Shown piece by piece: positions 9,137-17,799 of a stretch of DNA of 64,000 nt (positions are counted from its first letter, which is position 1; each line of letters opens with the position of its first letter). The stretch covers positions 62,001-126,000 of the forward strand of contig CALUSI010000001.1 in NCBI GenBank assembly GCA_944323395.1, read 5' to 3'. The notes beneath the pieces are model-generated. The model was not told where the DNA came from. It saw only the letters and a list, made by a program, of their open reading frames with translations, and made no database searches. The position numbers were made by a program, and so were the translations under genes. Source of the stretch: Candidatus Gastranaerophilales bacterium (lineage in GTDB: Bacteria > Cyanobacteriota > Vampirovibrionia > Gastranaerophilales > Gastranaerophilaceae).

Positions 9137-10192
9137 ATGGCTTTTGAATCAAAAATTAAAACTATCGAGTGGGTAGATAATGTATCAAGAATGATAGACC
9201 AAACTGTTTTACCTAAAGAATATAAAACAGTAGACATAAAAACAGATAAAGAAATGTTCTTTGCAATTAAAGATATGATAGTTCGAGGTGCCCCTGCAAT
9301 AGGAATAGCAGGTGTACATGGTGTTTCACTTGCCGCTATAGAACTATCTAAATCAATAACTGACAAATCAGAATTTCTTTCAAAACTAAAAGAAAGAGGC
9401 GAATACTTAAAATCATCAAGACCAACGGCAGTAAATTTAATGTGGGGGGTTAATCAACAAATAGAACTTGCCTCAAAAACACAAGGAAATATTGATGAAA
9501 TAACCAAAGCTTTAATTGAAAACGGAATTAAACTTGAAAATGAAGATATAGAAATAAATAAAAAAATGGGAGATTATGGAGCACAAGTAGTTCCAAAAGG
9601 TGCAACAATATTAACTCACTGTAATGCCGGTGCTTTAGCAACCGTAGGCTATGGTACCGCCTTAGGTGTTATTAGAAGTGCATTTGCAAAAGATCCTACA
9701 ATTAAGGTTTTTGCTGATGAAACAAGACCAAGACAACAAGGTGCAAGATTAACCACTTGGGAACTTACCAGTGACGGAATACCTACAACACTTATAACTG
9801 ATGGCATGTGTTCATATTTTATGTCAAAAGGCATGATTGATATGGTTGTAGTAGGAGCTGACAGAATTGCCGCAAATGGTGATACTGCTAATAAAATAGG
9901 CACATATACAGTTGCAATTGCAGCAAAATATCATAATATTCCTTTCTATATTGCAGCTCCACTATCAACAATAGATATATCTATAAAATCAGGAAAAGAA
10001 ATACCTATTGAAGAACGTTCACACGAAGAAGTAACTCATATAAACGGCGACTGGATTTGTGCAAAAGATGTAAATATAATAAACCCGGGGTTTGATGTAA
10101 CTCCTAATGAACTTATTACTGGTATTATTACTGAAAAAGGAATTTTAAAGCCTGATTTTAAAACATCTATAAACAATGCCCTTAAGAGCTAG
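9137..10192 (+). CDS. mtnA: S-methyl-5-thioribose-1-phosphate isomerase
   Basis: Isomerises methylthioribose-1-phosphate to methylthioribulose-1-phosphate in methionine salvage. 351 residues. RGAPAIGIAG is at 50-59, LTHCNAGALAT contains the catalytic Cys, and VVGADRIAANGDTANKIGTY contains the catalytic Asp and the substrate-binding Asn. These distinguish MtnA from the related eIF2B regulatory subunits. I place the start at the second Met, because AGAGGA lies in front of it and homology to the family starts there (ESKIKTIEWVDN); the longer reading frame from 9104 would overlap the membrane protein. Later salvage enzymes (mtnB, mtnC) are not seen here, so the pathway may be partial or use a shunt. 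Confidence 0.93.
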   Translation: MAFESKIKTIEWVDNVSRMIDQTVLPKEYKTVDIKTDKEMFFAIKDMIVRGAPAIGIAGVHGVSLAAIELSKSITDKSEFLSKLKERGEYLKSSRPTAVNLMWGVNQQIELASKTQGNIDEITKALIENGIKLENEDIEINKKMGDYGAQVVPKGATILTHCNAGALATVGYGTALGVIRSAFAKDPTIKVFADETRPRQQGARLTTWELTSDGIPTTLITDGMCSYFMSKGMIDMVVVGADRIAANGDTANKIGTYTVAIAAKYHNIPFYIAAPLSTIDISIKSGKEIPIEERSHEEVTHINGDWICAKDVNIINPGFDVTPNELITGIITEKGILKPDFKTSINNALKS

Positions 10193-10205
10193 TCATAAGG
10201 ATAAT

Positions 10206-10234
10206 TTGAAAAAGTCAACTTAAAATGCTATAAT
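10206..10234 (+). promoter_or_regulatory. Promoter of the first OmpH-like gene
   Basis: TTGAAA, 17-base spacer, TATAAT, with TGC just before the -10 (extended -10). It starts just after mtnA, giving the OmpH gene its own transcript with a short leader carrying AAAAGGAG. Confidence 0.85.
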
Positions 10235-10257
10235 CTACACATTAAAAGGAGTATAAA

Positions 10258-10725
10258 ATGAAAAATAATCTAAAATTTTTAACGGTATCTTTAGTAGCAT
10301 TTGCGATTGGTCTTGCTGCGGGTAACTATGCAATATCTGATGTACCTTCAAATTTTAAAGTAGCGGTTGTTGATGTTCAAAAAGTTGTAGCATCTTCTTC
10401 TCAGGTTAAAGCTTTGAAAGACGAACAAAAGAAAAAAGGTCAAGAATTAGCTAAATTTATTGAAACAGCAAAAACAAATCTTGATAAAGAAAAAGATGCT
10501 AAAAAGAAGAAAGCTTTAGAAGAAAAATATAATAAAGAATTCCAAGCAAAAAGAGAGGCTATTGCGAAAAATTACGAAACAAAGTTACTTGCTATTGATA
10601 AAAACATATCAAGCGTAATTGATAAAAATGCAAAAGCAAACGGATATAACTTAGTTCTTGCTAAAGGTGTTGTATTATCAGGCGGTACTGATATTACTGA
10701 TGCTATATCAAAAGAAGTTAAATAA
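10258..10725 (+). CDS. OmpH/Skp-family periplasmic chaperone, copy 1
   Basis: 155 residues. The N-terminal hydrophobic segment (about 5-25, FLTVSLVAFAIGLAAG) acts as a signal peptide or anchor; there is no clear AxA cleavage site. Then comes the OmpH strand VAVVDVQKVV, a long charged helical hairpin (about 50-120, many Lys/Glu) and the C-terminal strand segment GYNLVLAKGVVLSGGTDIT. The family escorts outer-membrane proteins through the periplasm, so it marks a diderm envelope. A paralogue lies about 4 kb away on the other strand with the same closing pattern. It has its own promoter and terminator. Confidence 0.88.
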   Translation: MKNNLKFLTVSLVAFAIGLAAGNYAISDVPSNFKVAVVDVQKVVASSSQVKALKDEQKKKGQELAKFIETAKTNLDKEKDAKKKKALEEKYNKEFQAKREAIAKNYETKLLAIDKNISSVIDKNAKANGYNLVLAKGVVLSGGTDITDAISKEVK

Positions 10726-10745
10726 ATTTATTAAAATTTTATTCT

Positions 10746-10776
10746 AAAAAAGGAAGCTAAAGCTTCCTTTTTTTTA
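10746..10776 (+). terminator. Terminator after the first OmpH-like gene
   Basis: GGAAGC / GCTTCC stem extended by A/T pairs, loop TAAA, followed by a T-run. Confidence 0.9.
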
Positions 10777-10860
10777 TTAAGAATAAACAACATAATTAAC
10801 TCTTTTGTATTTGAAAAAAACAATTTAAGTGCTACCCTTAAATAGAGAAAGAGGCATATT

Positions 10861-11853
10861 ATGTCAAAAAAAATTCTTTTTATTATAGATGAAGTTGAAT
10901 TAAAATACTTTGAGTTTAATGATTTAGTAACAAACTTTTGGTTTATAAAAGAGTTCTTAAAAAGAAATTACAAAGTATCAATAGCTATAAAAAGTGATTT
11001 ATTTATAGAAAATGCACAAGCATATGTACTTAATAGAGAATCCTACTTAAAAGAAGAAAATATTTTCTACAATAAAGAACAACAAAAACAACTGATAAAT
11101 GATTTTGATGTTGTATTTTTCCGTCCTGATCCTCCTGTTGATATCAATTATATAAATGCTTGTTATATCTTTGACTATGTAGATAAAGAAAAAACGCTCT
11201 TAATAAATGACCCGACCGAAATAAAAAACTTTAACGAAAAATTCCATATTAATTACTTCAATGAATTTGTACCAAAGAATATAGTTACAAGCTCGGCAGA
11301 ATTAATTATAGATTTTGTAGAAAAAAACAAAGAAGCCATTCTAAAACCATTAAACAGATGTTTTGGAAATGGTGTCTATTATTTAAACAAAGATGACAAA
11401 AATCTTCTTACAATTATAAATAATATGACTGAAAGCGGAAAAACTCCGGTTATGCTTCAAGAATATCTTCCGGAAGCAAAATTCGGAGATAAAAGAGTAT
11501 TAATAATAGGCGAAACTGTATTAGAAGAATGTATACAAAAAATACCGGGAGACCATAATTTTAAATTTTCAATACATTCAGACAGATATTTCAAAGATGC
11601 TTTGTTATCTCCAACGGAAATAAAATTAGCACAGACAATAGCAAAAGAATTATCCGAAAGAGGATTATATTTGGTAGGTCTCGATGTTATAAATGAAAAA
11701 GTAATAGAAATAAATGTAACAAGCCCTTGTTATTTTATCAGAGAGATAAATCAACATTATAATATTCACTTTGAAGATAAAATAATGACTTGTATAGAAA
11801 AATTAATTGAAAAGCATTTTTCAAAAGAAAGGCTCTATGCTGTTAACAAATAA
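10861..11853 (+). CDS. gshB: Glutathione synthetase (ATP-grasp)
   Basis: Joins gamma-glutamylcysteine and glycine to give glutathione. 330 residues, the usual bacterial GshB length. The N-terminal Rossmann-like domain contains FFRPDPPVDINY and NDPTEIKNFNEKF. The ATP-grasp part contains AILKPLNRCFGNGVYYL, VMLQEYLP, GDKRVLIIGE and the metal-binding EINVTSPCYFIREI near the end. AAAGAGG precedes the ATG. The downstream gshA starts inside its 3' end, so the pair is translationally coupled, in the unusual order gshB then gshA. Glutathione synthesis is patchy among gut anaerobes, so the pair is informative about oxidative-stress handling. Confidence 0.9.
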   Translation: MSKKILFIIDEVELKYFEFNDLVTNFWFIKEFLKRNYKVSIAIKSDLFIENAQAYVLNRESYLKEENIFYNKEQQKQLINDFDVVFFRPDPPVDINYINACYIFDYVDKEKTLLINDPTEIKNFNEKFHINYFNEFVPKNIVTSSAELIIDFVEKNKEAILKPLNRCFGNGVYYLNKDDKNLLTIINNMTESGKTPVMLQEYLPEAKFGDKRVLIIGETVLEECIQKIPGDHNFKFSIHSDRYFKDALLSPTEIKLAQTIAKELSERGLYLVGLDVINEKVIEINVTSPCYFIREINQHYNIHFEDKIMTCIEKLIEKHFSKERLYAVNK

Positions 11854-13126
11854 CTCTGCAAATATAATCTTGAACAAAAATCAACTGATTGAAACCTTTT
11901 TCTCAGGATGTAAAACAACGAAAACAATAGGAGTAGAATCTGAAAAACTTCTTGTATACAAAAATAATTTTAAGGCTGTTAAATATGAAGATATAGTTAA
12001 AGTCTTAGAACTTTTTGATGAAAATAAATGGCAAAGAATATATGAAAATGATAACTTACTTGGATTAAAAAGTGATATTGGGACAATTTCACTTGAGCCC
12101 GGAAGCCAAATTGAATTAAGCCTTATTCCTTATGACACTTTAGATGAAATAAGTTTAAAGTTAACAGATTTCTATACAAATCTTGCAACTTATGCAGACG
12201 AAATAGGAGCTTGTGTTTTAGATAGTGGAATTCAACCTGTTTCAACATATGAAGATATAACAATCATACCTAAAAAACGGTATGAACATATGACCGAATA
12301 TCTTCCGACAAAAGGTTTAACTCCATTTGTTATGATGAGAGAAACTGCAGGTGTCCAATCAAATTTTGATTATAATAGTGAAGAAGATGCCATAACAAAG
12401 CTATCTCTCGCTTTAAAAATGAGTCCTATAATCAGCAGTATATATGCTAATTCTCCAATAAGAAACTCAAAACTTACAGGATATAAGTCTTTCAGAGCAA
12501 ACTCTTGGCTGAATGTTGATGAAGACAGATGCGGTTATATAAGCGCTAAATTATTTGATAAAAAAACAGATTTTTCTTTTGCTGATTATACAGAAGTTCT
12601 TCTTGATGTTCCTATGATATTTATTCAAAGAGGAAATAATTGTTTCGCAACACAGCAAACATTTAGGGATTTTATGTTAAACGGATACAAAGGACTTAAT
12701 TCAACAATCCAAGATTGGCAAAATCATATAAGTTTATATTTTCCCGATGTAAGATTAAAAAGTTACGTTGAAATAAGAAATCATGATGCGCAAAATACGC
12801 TTATGACTCTTTCTATTCCTGCTTTTTGGAAGGGTATTATGTATAATTCCGATGCAATGGATGAAATAAATAAGATTTTATCAAATTATGAATATGAAGA
12901 TTTTATGAATTTGAGAAAAGATTCACCTATTCAAGGTATTCAATCAAAATTAAAGAATATTGTCATAATTGATTTAATCAAAGAATTCTTCGATATTTCA
13001 TATTATTCTTTAAGAGAAAATAAGAAAAACGAAGAAAAATATATTGAACCTGTTTATGAATATATTGCACTAAAAAGAGTTCCTGCTGATAACTTGATTG
13101 AAGAATTCAACAGAAAAATAAGCTAA
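11837..13126 (+). CDS. gshA: Glutamate-cysteine ligase, plant/alphaproteobacterial-like type
   Basis: Forms gamma-glutamylcysteine, the first step of glutathione synthesis. 429 residues. Family landmarks are GVESEKLL near 32, DIGTISLEPGSQIELS near 78, MMRETAGVQSNFDY near 160, YANSP near 198 and SFRANSWLNVDEDRCG near 218. This pattern is nearer to the plant/alphaproteobacterial GCS2-related enzymes than to E. coli GshA. I use the ATG at 11837 with AAAGAAAGG just upstream; a TTG ten codons earlier is possible. It overlaps gshB by 17 bases. No terminator is visible before the convergent phosphorylase gene. Confidence 0.87.
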   Translation: MLLTNNSANIILNKNQLIETFFSGCKTTKTIGVESEKLLVYKNNFKAVKYEDIVKVLELFDENKWQRIYENDNLLGLKSDIGTISLEPGSQIELSLIPYDTLDEISLKLTDFYTNLATYADEIGACVLDSGIQPVSTYEDITIIPKKRYEHMTEYLPTKGLTPFVMMRETAGVQSNFDYNSEEDAITKLSLALKMSPIISSIYANSPIRNSKLTGYKSFRANSWLNVDEDRCGYISAKLFDKKTDFSFADYTEVLLDVPMIFIQRGNNCFATQQTFRDFMLNGYKGLNSTIQDWQNHISLYFPDVRLKSYVEIRNHDAQNTLMTLSIPAFWKGIMYNSDAMDEINKILSNYEYEDFMNLRKDSPIQGIQSKLKNIVIIDLIKEFFDISYYSLRENKKNEEKYIEPVYEYIALKRVPADNLIEEFNRKIS

Positions 13127-13140
13127 ATTTATATTTTTAT

Positions 13141-14445
13141 TTAGTGAATTATTTTATATATCAAAGATTGAGCTTTAGGTTCTTCGTCAGAGATTTCAAA
13201 CGCATCAAGAACTAAAGCTTCCGCCTCTTTAATTGCATCTTTTTTATTAGTATATAAAACAGCAATTGTTTCGCCCTTGCAGACAGGTTCACCATATTTT
13301 TGAGTCAGATATATACCTGCAGAATAATCAATAGAGTCTGATTTCTTTTCTCTTCCTGCACCTAAGTTTTTACAAGCTTTAGCCACCTTCAGAGCATCAA
13401 TATTTTTTACAAAACCATCTTTAAGAGATTTAACTTCATACTTAACTGATGCTTGAGGAAGTTTTGTATAATCATCACAAATTGAAATATCACCATTTTG
13501 TGAAGCAACAATCTCTTTAAATTTTTCAAGTGCAACACCTGAAAAAATAAGATTTTCCAAGTACTTAAATCCTTCTTCTTTAGAAGCAAATCTACCTGTT
13601 TTTTCAAATGCAGTCTGTGCCAAAGTAAATGTAATTTCTTTTAAATCAGGTTCCATATTACCTTTCAAGAATTCAATAACTTCTTGAATTTCCACAGAAT
13701 TACCTATAGCTCTGCCTAAAGGCTGATTCATAGAACTTATTACGGCACATATGTTTCTATTTAGTCTTTTACCGACTTCAACCATAACTTCAGAAAGTTT
13801 TTGAGCTTCTTCAGGTGTCTTTAAAAATGCACCTGAACCATATTTAACATCCAAAATTATATGATTTGCACCTGATGCTATTTTTTTAGAAACAACAGAA
13901 GATGCAATCAAAGGAATAATATCTACAGTAGAAGTTACATCACGAAGTGCATACAATTTACCGTCAGCAGGCGCTAATGATAATGTTTGAGCTGCAATTG
14001 CGGTTTTATGCTCTTTAACTTTTGATTTAAATTCATCAATAGATAAATCAGTTCTAAAGCCTGGAATAGATTCAAGTTTATCAATTGTACCGCCTGTATG
14101 ACCTAAACCTCTGCCTGATAATTTTGCAGTATACAAATCAGATGCAGCCATTAACGGTAAAAACATTAAAGTTATTTTATCTCCAACACCGCCTGTAGAG
14201 TGTTTATCCACAATATTATCAGAAATAGATGATAGATCTAAAATTTCTCCTGATTCTACCATATATTTTGTAAGGAAAGTTGTCTCATCTATATTCATTC
14301 CCTGAAAATAAATAGCCATTAACAATGCACTGGTCTGATAATCTTCTATAGAATTATCCATTATACCGTTAATGAAAAATTTAATTTCATCTTCAGTTAA
14401 AACTCCGCCTTTTTTCTTTTTCTCAATAATGTCAATAATTTTCAT
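13141..14445 (-). CDS. pdp: Pyrimidine-nucleoside (thymidine) phosphorylase
   Basis: Phosphorolysis of thymidine and/or uridine to base and (deoxy)ribose-1-phosphate, for nucleoside salvage. 434 residues, full length. The phosphate-binding KHSTGGVGDK is at 81-90, the family signature SGRGLGHTGGTIDKLES is near 109-125, and the C-terminal domain has the expected GAGREKKSDSID. Together with the purine nucleoside phosphorylase near 27 kb it suggests active nucleoside scavenging. GGGG lies close before the ATG. Convergent with gshA. The choice between deoA and pdp naming cannot be made from sequence alone. Confidence 0.92.
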   Translation of the reverse strand: MKIIDIIEKKKKGGVLTEDEIKFFINGIMDNSIEDYQTSALLMAIYFQGMNIDETTFLTKYMVESGEILDLSSISDNIVDKHSTGGVGDKITLMFLPLMAASDLYTAKLSGRGLGHTGGTIDKLESIPGFRTDLSIDEFKSKVKEHKTAIAAQTLSLAPADGKLYALRDVTSTVDIIPLIASSVVSKKIASGANHIILDVKYGSGAFLKTPEEAQKLSEVMVEVGKRLNRNICAVISSMNQPLGRAIGNSVEIQEVIEFLKGNMEPDLKEITFTLAQTAFEKTGRFASKEEGFKYLENLIFSGVALEKFKEIVASQNGDISICDDYTKLPQASVKYEVKSLKDGFVKNIDALKVAKACKNLGAGREKKSDSIDYSAGIYLTQKYGEPVCKGETIAVLYTNKKDAIKEAEALVLDAFEISDEEPKAQSLIYKIIH

Positions 14446-14471
14446 ATAAACCCCAATCTCTGTTAGAACTA

Positions 14472-14518
14472 ATAAGAGAAGCCTTTATAAATATATTAAA
14501 TATTCGGGCTTCTCTTAT
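14472..14518 (-). terminator. Hairpin between the second OmpH-like gene and the phosphorylase gene
   Basis: ATAAGAGAAGCC (14472-14483) pairs perfectly with GGCTTCTCTTAT (14507-14518) over a 23-nt AT loop. It lies downstream of the OmpH stop on the same strand. There is no proper T-run, so it may be a weak terminator or an RNA-stabilising hairpin. Confidence 0.5.
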
Positions 14519-14536
14519 GTAAAAAACTACAAAATA

Positions 14537-14989
14537 TTATTTCTTTTGAGTATTTAAATATTGAATAATATCGTTAGTAACGTCAACACCGCCTGCGTAT
14601 ACAACACCATAGTCAAGAATTACATCTAACTTTTTAGCAGCAGCTACTGATTTACAAGCAGCTAAAATGTTGTCACGAATAGTTTTTTCTTTTTGTGTTT
14701 TTAAATTATAAATTCTTTCTTCTTTAGCTCTAAATTCTTTTTGAATTTGTTCTTCAAAAGTTTTCTTTTGAATTGGCGATTCAATAGCTTTATATTGCTT
14801 ATCTTTACTAATTGCATATTCTTGAAGTTCAACTAATTTATTATCAATATCTTTATAAGCGTTACGAGCATATGAATAGTCATTAATTACTTTTTGAAAA
14901 TCAGCATAACCGATTGTACCTGCATTAGCAGAAAGATTAGCAGCAAACATTATTAATAAAGCTGTTAAGATAAATTTAATTTTAAACAT
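14537..14989 (-). CDS. OmpH/Skp-family periplasmic chaperone, copy 2
   Basis: 150 residues. Signal peptide MFKIKFILTALLIMFAANLSANA with a good ANA cleavage site, then IGYADFQKVI, a charged coiled-coil arm (about 45-110), and a closing KLDVILDYGVVYAGGVDVT that mirrors the first copy. The role is the same as for copy 1: holding outer-membrane proteins unfolded in the periplasm. The start is set by a perfect AGGAGG seven bases upstream. The longer frame that begins at 15040 is rejected because it would start inside the promoter. Copy 2 has a cleavable signal, whereas copy 1 may stay anchored. Confidence 0.88.
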   Translation of the reverse strand: MFKIKFILTALLIMFAANLSANAGTIGYADFQKVINDYSYARNAYKDIDNKLVELQEYAISKDKQYKAIESPIQKKTFEEQIQKEFRAKEERIYNLKTQKEKTIRDNILAACKSVAAAKKLDVILDYGVVYAGGVDVTNDIIQYLNTQKK

Positions 14990-15011
14990 TATAACCTCCT
15001 GTTTATAATAC

Positions 15012-15040
15012 ATTCTAGCAAATGATATATTTAAATACAA
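15012..15040 (-). promoter_or_regulatory. Promoter of the second OmpH-like gene
   Basis: On the minus strand TTGTAT (15040-15035), a 17-base spacer and TAGAAT (15017-15012), with an extended -10 TGC. It supports the translation start at 14989. Confidence 0.75.
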
Positions 15041-15120
15041 GAAATTTATGTAATAGAAAAATTTATAATTAATTCAATAATTGCATGTCTATTATATAAT
15101 CAAGTTAAGGAGAGTTAAAT

Positions 15121-16134
15121 ATGTTAATAGTAATGCAGCCGAATGCGGGCGAAGAAAAAATACAAAAAGTTATCGACTTTATAAAACAAAAAGGATTTGA
15201 TGCTCATATATCAAAAGGTGCCGATCACACAGTAATTGGTGCAGTTGGAAGAAAAGTAATAGATAAAAGAGACATTGAACTTTTAGATGGAGTAAAAGAA
15301 GTTATAAGAATTTCTTCTCCATATAAATTAGTAAGCAGAGTTTTCAAACCCACAGACACTATTATTGATGTCAAAGGTGTTAAATTTGGCGGTGATCATA
15401 TAGGTATGATTGCAGGACCTTGTACGGTTGAAACATATGAACAAATGGATGAAACCGCAAAAAAACTAAAAAGTTACGGAGTTAAAGTATTAAGAGGCGG
15501 AGCTTTTAAACCGAGAACATCTCCTTATGCATTTCAGGGACTCGGCGAAGAAGGTTTAAAAATATTAAGAGAAGTTGCGGATAAATATAATATGGCAGTC
15601 ACTTCCGAAGTAATGGAAGTTGCTCAAATTCCTATGTTCTTAAAATACGTTGATATTCTTCAAGTAGGTGCAAGAAATATGCAAAACTTTAACTTATTAA
15701 AGAGTCTTGGAGAAGTAAGAAAACCTGTATTATTAAAAAGAGGATTAAGTGCAACAATTGAAGAATGGCTAATGTCTGCAGAATACATTATGGCTGGTGG
15801 AAATCGCGAAGTCATATTATGTGAAAGAGGTATAAGAACTTTTGAACATATAACAAGAAATACCCTTGATATAAGTGCAATACCTGTTGTACAGAAAATA
15901 AGCCACTTACCGGTTGTAGTAGATCCAAGCCATGCAACGGGTTTAAGAGATAAAGTTGCGCCTATGTCGAAAGCATCAATTGCAGCTGGAGCAAACGGAT
16001 TAATAATCGAAGTTCATAATTCACCTGAAACAGCAATTTGTGACGGTGCTCAATCATTATATCCTGAACAATTTAAAGAACTTTATGATGAACTGAAAGC
16101 GCTCGCAGTTGTTTTAAAGAAAGAATTTAATTAG
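15121..16134 (+). CDS. aroF: 3-deoxy-7-phosphoheptulonate (DAHP) synthase, type I-beta
   Basis: First step of the shikimate pathway: phosphoenolpyruvate plus erythrose-4-phosphate gives DAHP. 337 residues. The N-terminal 75 residues form a ferredoxin-like regulatory domain as in Thermotoga and related AroF. The barrel then shows GPCTVET (metal-binding C101), KPRTSPYAFQG near 130-140, QVGARNMQNFNLL and VVVDPSHATG. AAGGAGAG precedes the ATG, and a TATAAT lies about 20 bases upstream with a weak -35. The last bases overlap the 3' end of the convergent membrane-protein gene by 8 bases. Confidence 0.95.
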   Translation: MLIVMQPNAGEEKIQKVIDFIKQKGFDAHISKGADHTVIGAVGRKVIDKRDIELLDGVKEVIRISSPYKLVSRVFKPTDTIIDVKGVKFGGDHIGMIAGPCTVETYEQMDETAKKLKSYGVKVLRGGAFKPRTSPYAFQGLGEEGLKILREVADKYNMAVTSEVMEVAQIPMFLKYVDILQVGARNMQNFNLLKSLGEVRKPVLLKRGLSATIEEWLMSAEYIMAGGNREVILCERGIRTFEHITRNTLDISAIPVVQKISHLPVVVDPSHATGLRDKVAPMSKASIAAGANGLIIEVHNSPETAICDGAQSLYPEQFKELYDELKALAVVLKKEFN

Positions 16135-17764
16135 TTCCTTTATTCAAAACAAAATTTTCATCAAAAAGACGGGAGAACTTAATATTTTTAAGTTCTTCTT
16201 CCGTAAATGCTCCGCCATTTTCATAAAATTTCTCAAATGCTTTATCCGAAACACAATAAAGCAAATTGTATACATTATCATCTTTGTATATGTTGGCGTA
16301 ATAAGCTTGTAAAAAATTATTATAGCGATCAATAAAACAAAATTCACCTGTTGGTTTTTTAAACCGGTAGATATCCCTGTAATTAATATAACCTGGCAGA
16401 TATGGAACCTCTTTTTTTAGGTAATAAAATCGAAATACCTTTTCCAATTTATAGTGAAAAACTTTAAAATTTTCAATCTTCTTATAGAAATTTCTATATT
16501 CATTACCATTAATTGTTTTGATTAATAAACCTGCAAAAGATACAGAAAGTACCATAACTATCAATGTTATATGATTAATAATTTTCTTCTTATCCAAAGA
16601 ATTACAGCACTTTAATATCAATGATTTAATAAGGTAACTCAAAAGCATTAATAACGGGTACAATATTAACATTGAGAAAATAAACCTTATATGATTATGA
16701 ACAAGCCAGAACCCACCTGTATAATATGTTTCTTTGCAAAATATCAGTGAAAACACAGCACCTAGTATGGAGATCTGTAATAATAATGGCAGTATTAATT
16801 TTTTTATTTCTAGTTTTTTATATGCTATAACAACATCCACAATAAACAATATAATAAATAAAATCCAATAAACAATTTCATCAAGAAAATAGATCTGAAT
16901 ATATTGATTAATAAAATTTATCAATAAATCTTTCGTAATAAAAATATTTGATAATCCTCTAGATATTGCAACTTCTTTAAATCCGGAAGATGATACAAAG
17001 CTAAAAACCGCAAAACTTAATACTAAGAATATTAAGATAAAACTTTTACTAATATTAAACTTATATAAATTCCAAAATTCAGGTGATTTTCTCAAAAAAG
17101 AGATAAAATATATAATCAACTGATATAGTAATATTAATATTGAAAAAAGTATTAAAGTTATAAATATAATTTCACTTGAAGTACCTGCTATAAAAGCACA
17201 AAGAAGAATAAAGAAAATTGATTTAAATCTTGTAATTTTTTTATTTTTTATAAGATTTTCAAATATAAAATAAACTACAACACTAAAAAATATAAGAGAA
17301 AAAGAATATCTATAATAATTATAACTTACACCAGCTATTAATGTTTCTAATTTACATAAATAAAAGAAATAATAAAAAATCAAAAAAGAAAAAACTGATA
17401 TAAAAATTAGTTTCGACCTATAAAAGAATGTAGAAAATTTAGCCATTAATAATAAAGTAATAATTGTAAGAATTCCTTTAATCACTAAATGACAAACTGT
17501 AAAATCACAAGGATGAATTGATAATAAATTAGGGAGTCCAAAGGATAAGAATTTAGACAAAAAATACCCAAAATAACCGCCACCATGACCAAAGTTAAAA
17601 TTCAAACAATTAAAAATTTTTTCACTTTTATAATATGTTGAATAAACCAAATCATCTTCAAAAATAGCAAAATTATGCCCCAGATAAACACTAAATAAAA
17701 TAACAAACAAAAATAACAGAATATAAAAACAAACTTGCTTATTGGTTATTTTTTCAATTTTCAT
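16127..17764 (-). CDS. Large polytopic membrane protein, possibly GT-C/DUF6056-like
   Basis: 545 residues with about ten membrane segments. An N-terminal helix (about 11-28) is followed by a loop with an acidic pair (IFEDDLVY, near 34-41) and a Gly-rich NFGHGGGYFGYFL, then a series of Phe/Ile-rich helices. A soluble C-terminal tail of about 120 residues (from KTINGNEY) is rich in Tyr and Lys. The acidic pair in the first loop is reminiscent of GT-C glycosyltransferases and DUF6056 proteins, but I cannot confirm either. It lies 12 bases after the MacB permease. Instead of an SD it has a strong promoter overlapping the end of that gene, so it can be made independently of the export operon. Confidence 0.7.
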   Translation of the reverse strand: MKIEKITNKQVCFYILLFLFVILFSVYLGHNFAIFEDDLVYSTYYKSEKIFNCLNFNFGHGGGYFGYFLSKFLSFGLPNLLSIHPCDFTVCHLVIKGILTIITLLLMAKFSTFFYRSKLIFISVFSFLIFYYFFYLCKLETLIAGVSYNYYRYSFSLIFFSVVVYFIFENLIKNKKITRFKSIFFILLCAFIAGTSSEIIFITLILFSILILLYQLIIYFISFLRKSPEFWNLYKFNISKSFILIFLVLSFAVFSFVSSSGFKEVAISRGLSNIFITKDLLINFINQYIQIYFLDEIVYWILFIILFIVDVVIAYKKLEIKKLILPLLLQISILGAVFSLIFCKETYYTGGFWLVHNHIRFIFSMLILYPLLMLLSYLIKSLILKCCNSLDKKKIINHITLIVMVLSVSFAGLLIKTINGNEYRNFYKKIENFKVFHYKLEKVFRFYYLKKEVPYLPGYINYRDIYRFKKPTGEFCFIDRYNNFLQAYYANIYKDDNVYNLLYCVSDKAFEKFYENGGAFTEEELKNIKFSRLFDENFVLNKGTN

Positions 17765-17770
17765 AGAAGA

Positions 17771-17799
17771 ATTATATCATTCATATCTTAGAGCATCAA
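17771..17799 (-). promoter_or_regulatory. Extended -10 promoter giving a predicted leaderless mRNA
   Basis: On the minus strand TTGATG (17799-17794), a 17-base spacer and TGA-TATAAT (17779-17771). The -10 ends only six bases before the ATG of the 545-residue gene, so the start of transcription should coincide with the start codon. No SD is present. Confidence 0.7.

Noticed and set aside
14990-15040. Upstream start giving a 167-residue second OmpH protein
   Set aside because: That start would lie inside the promoter; a perfect AGGAGG and signal peptide support the start at 14989.
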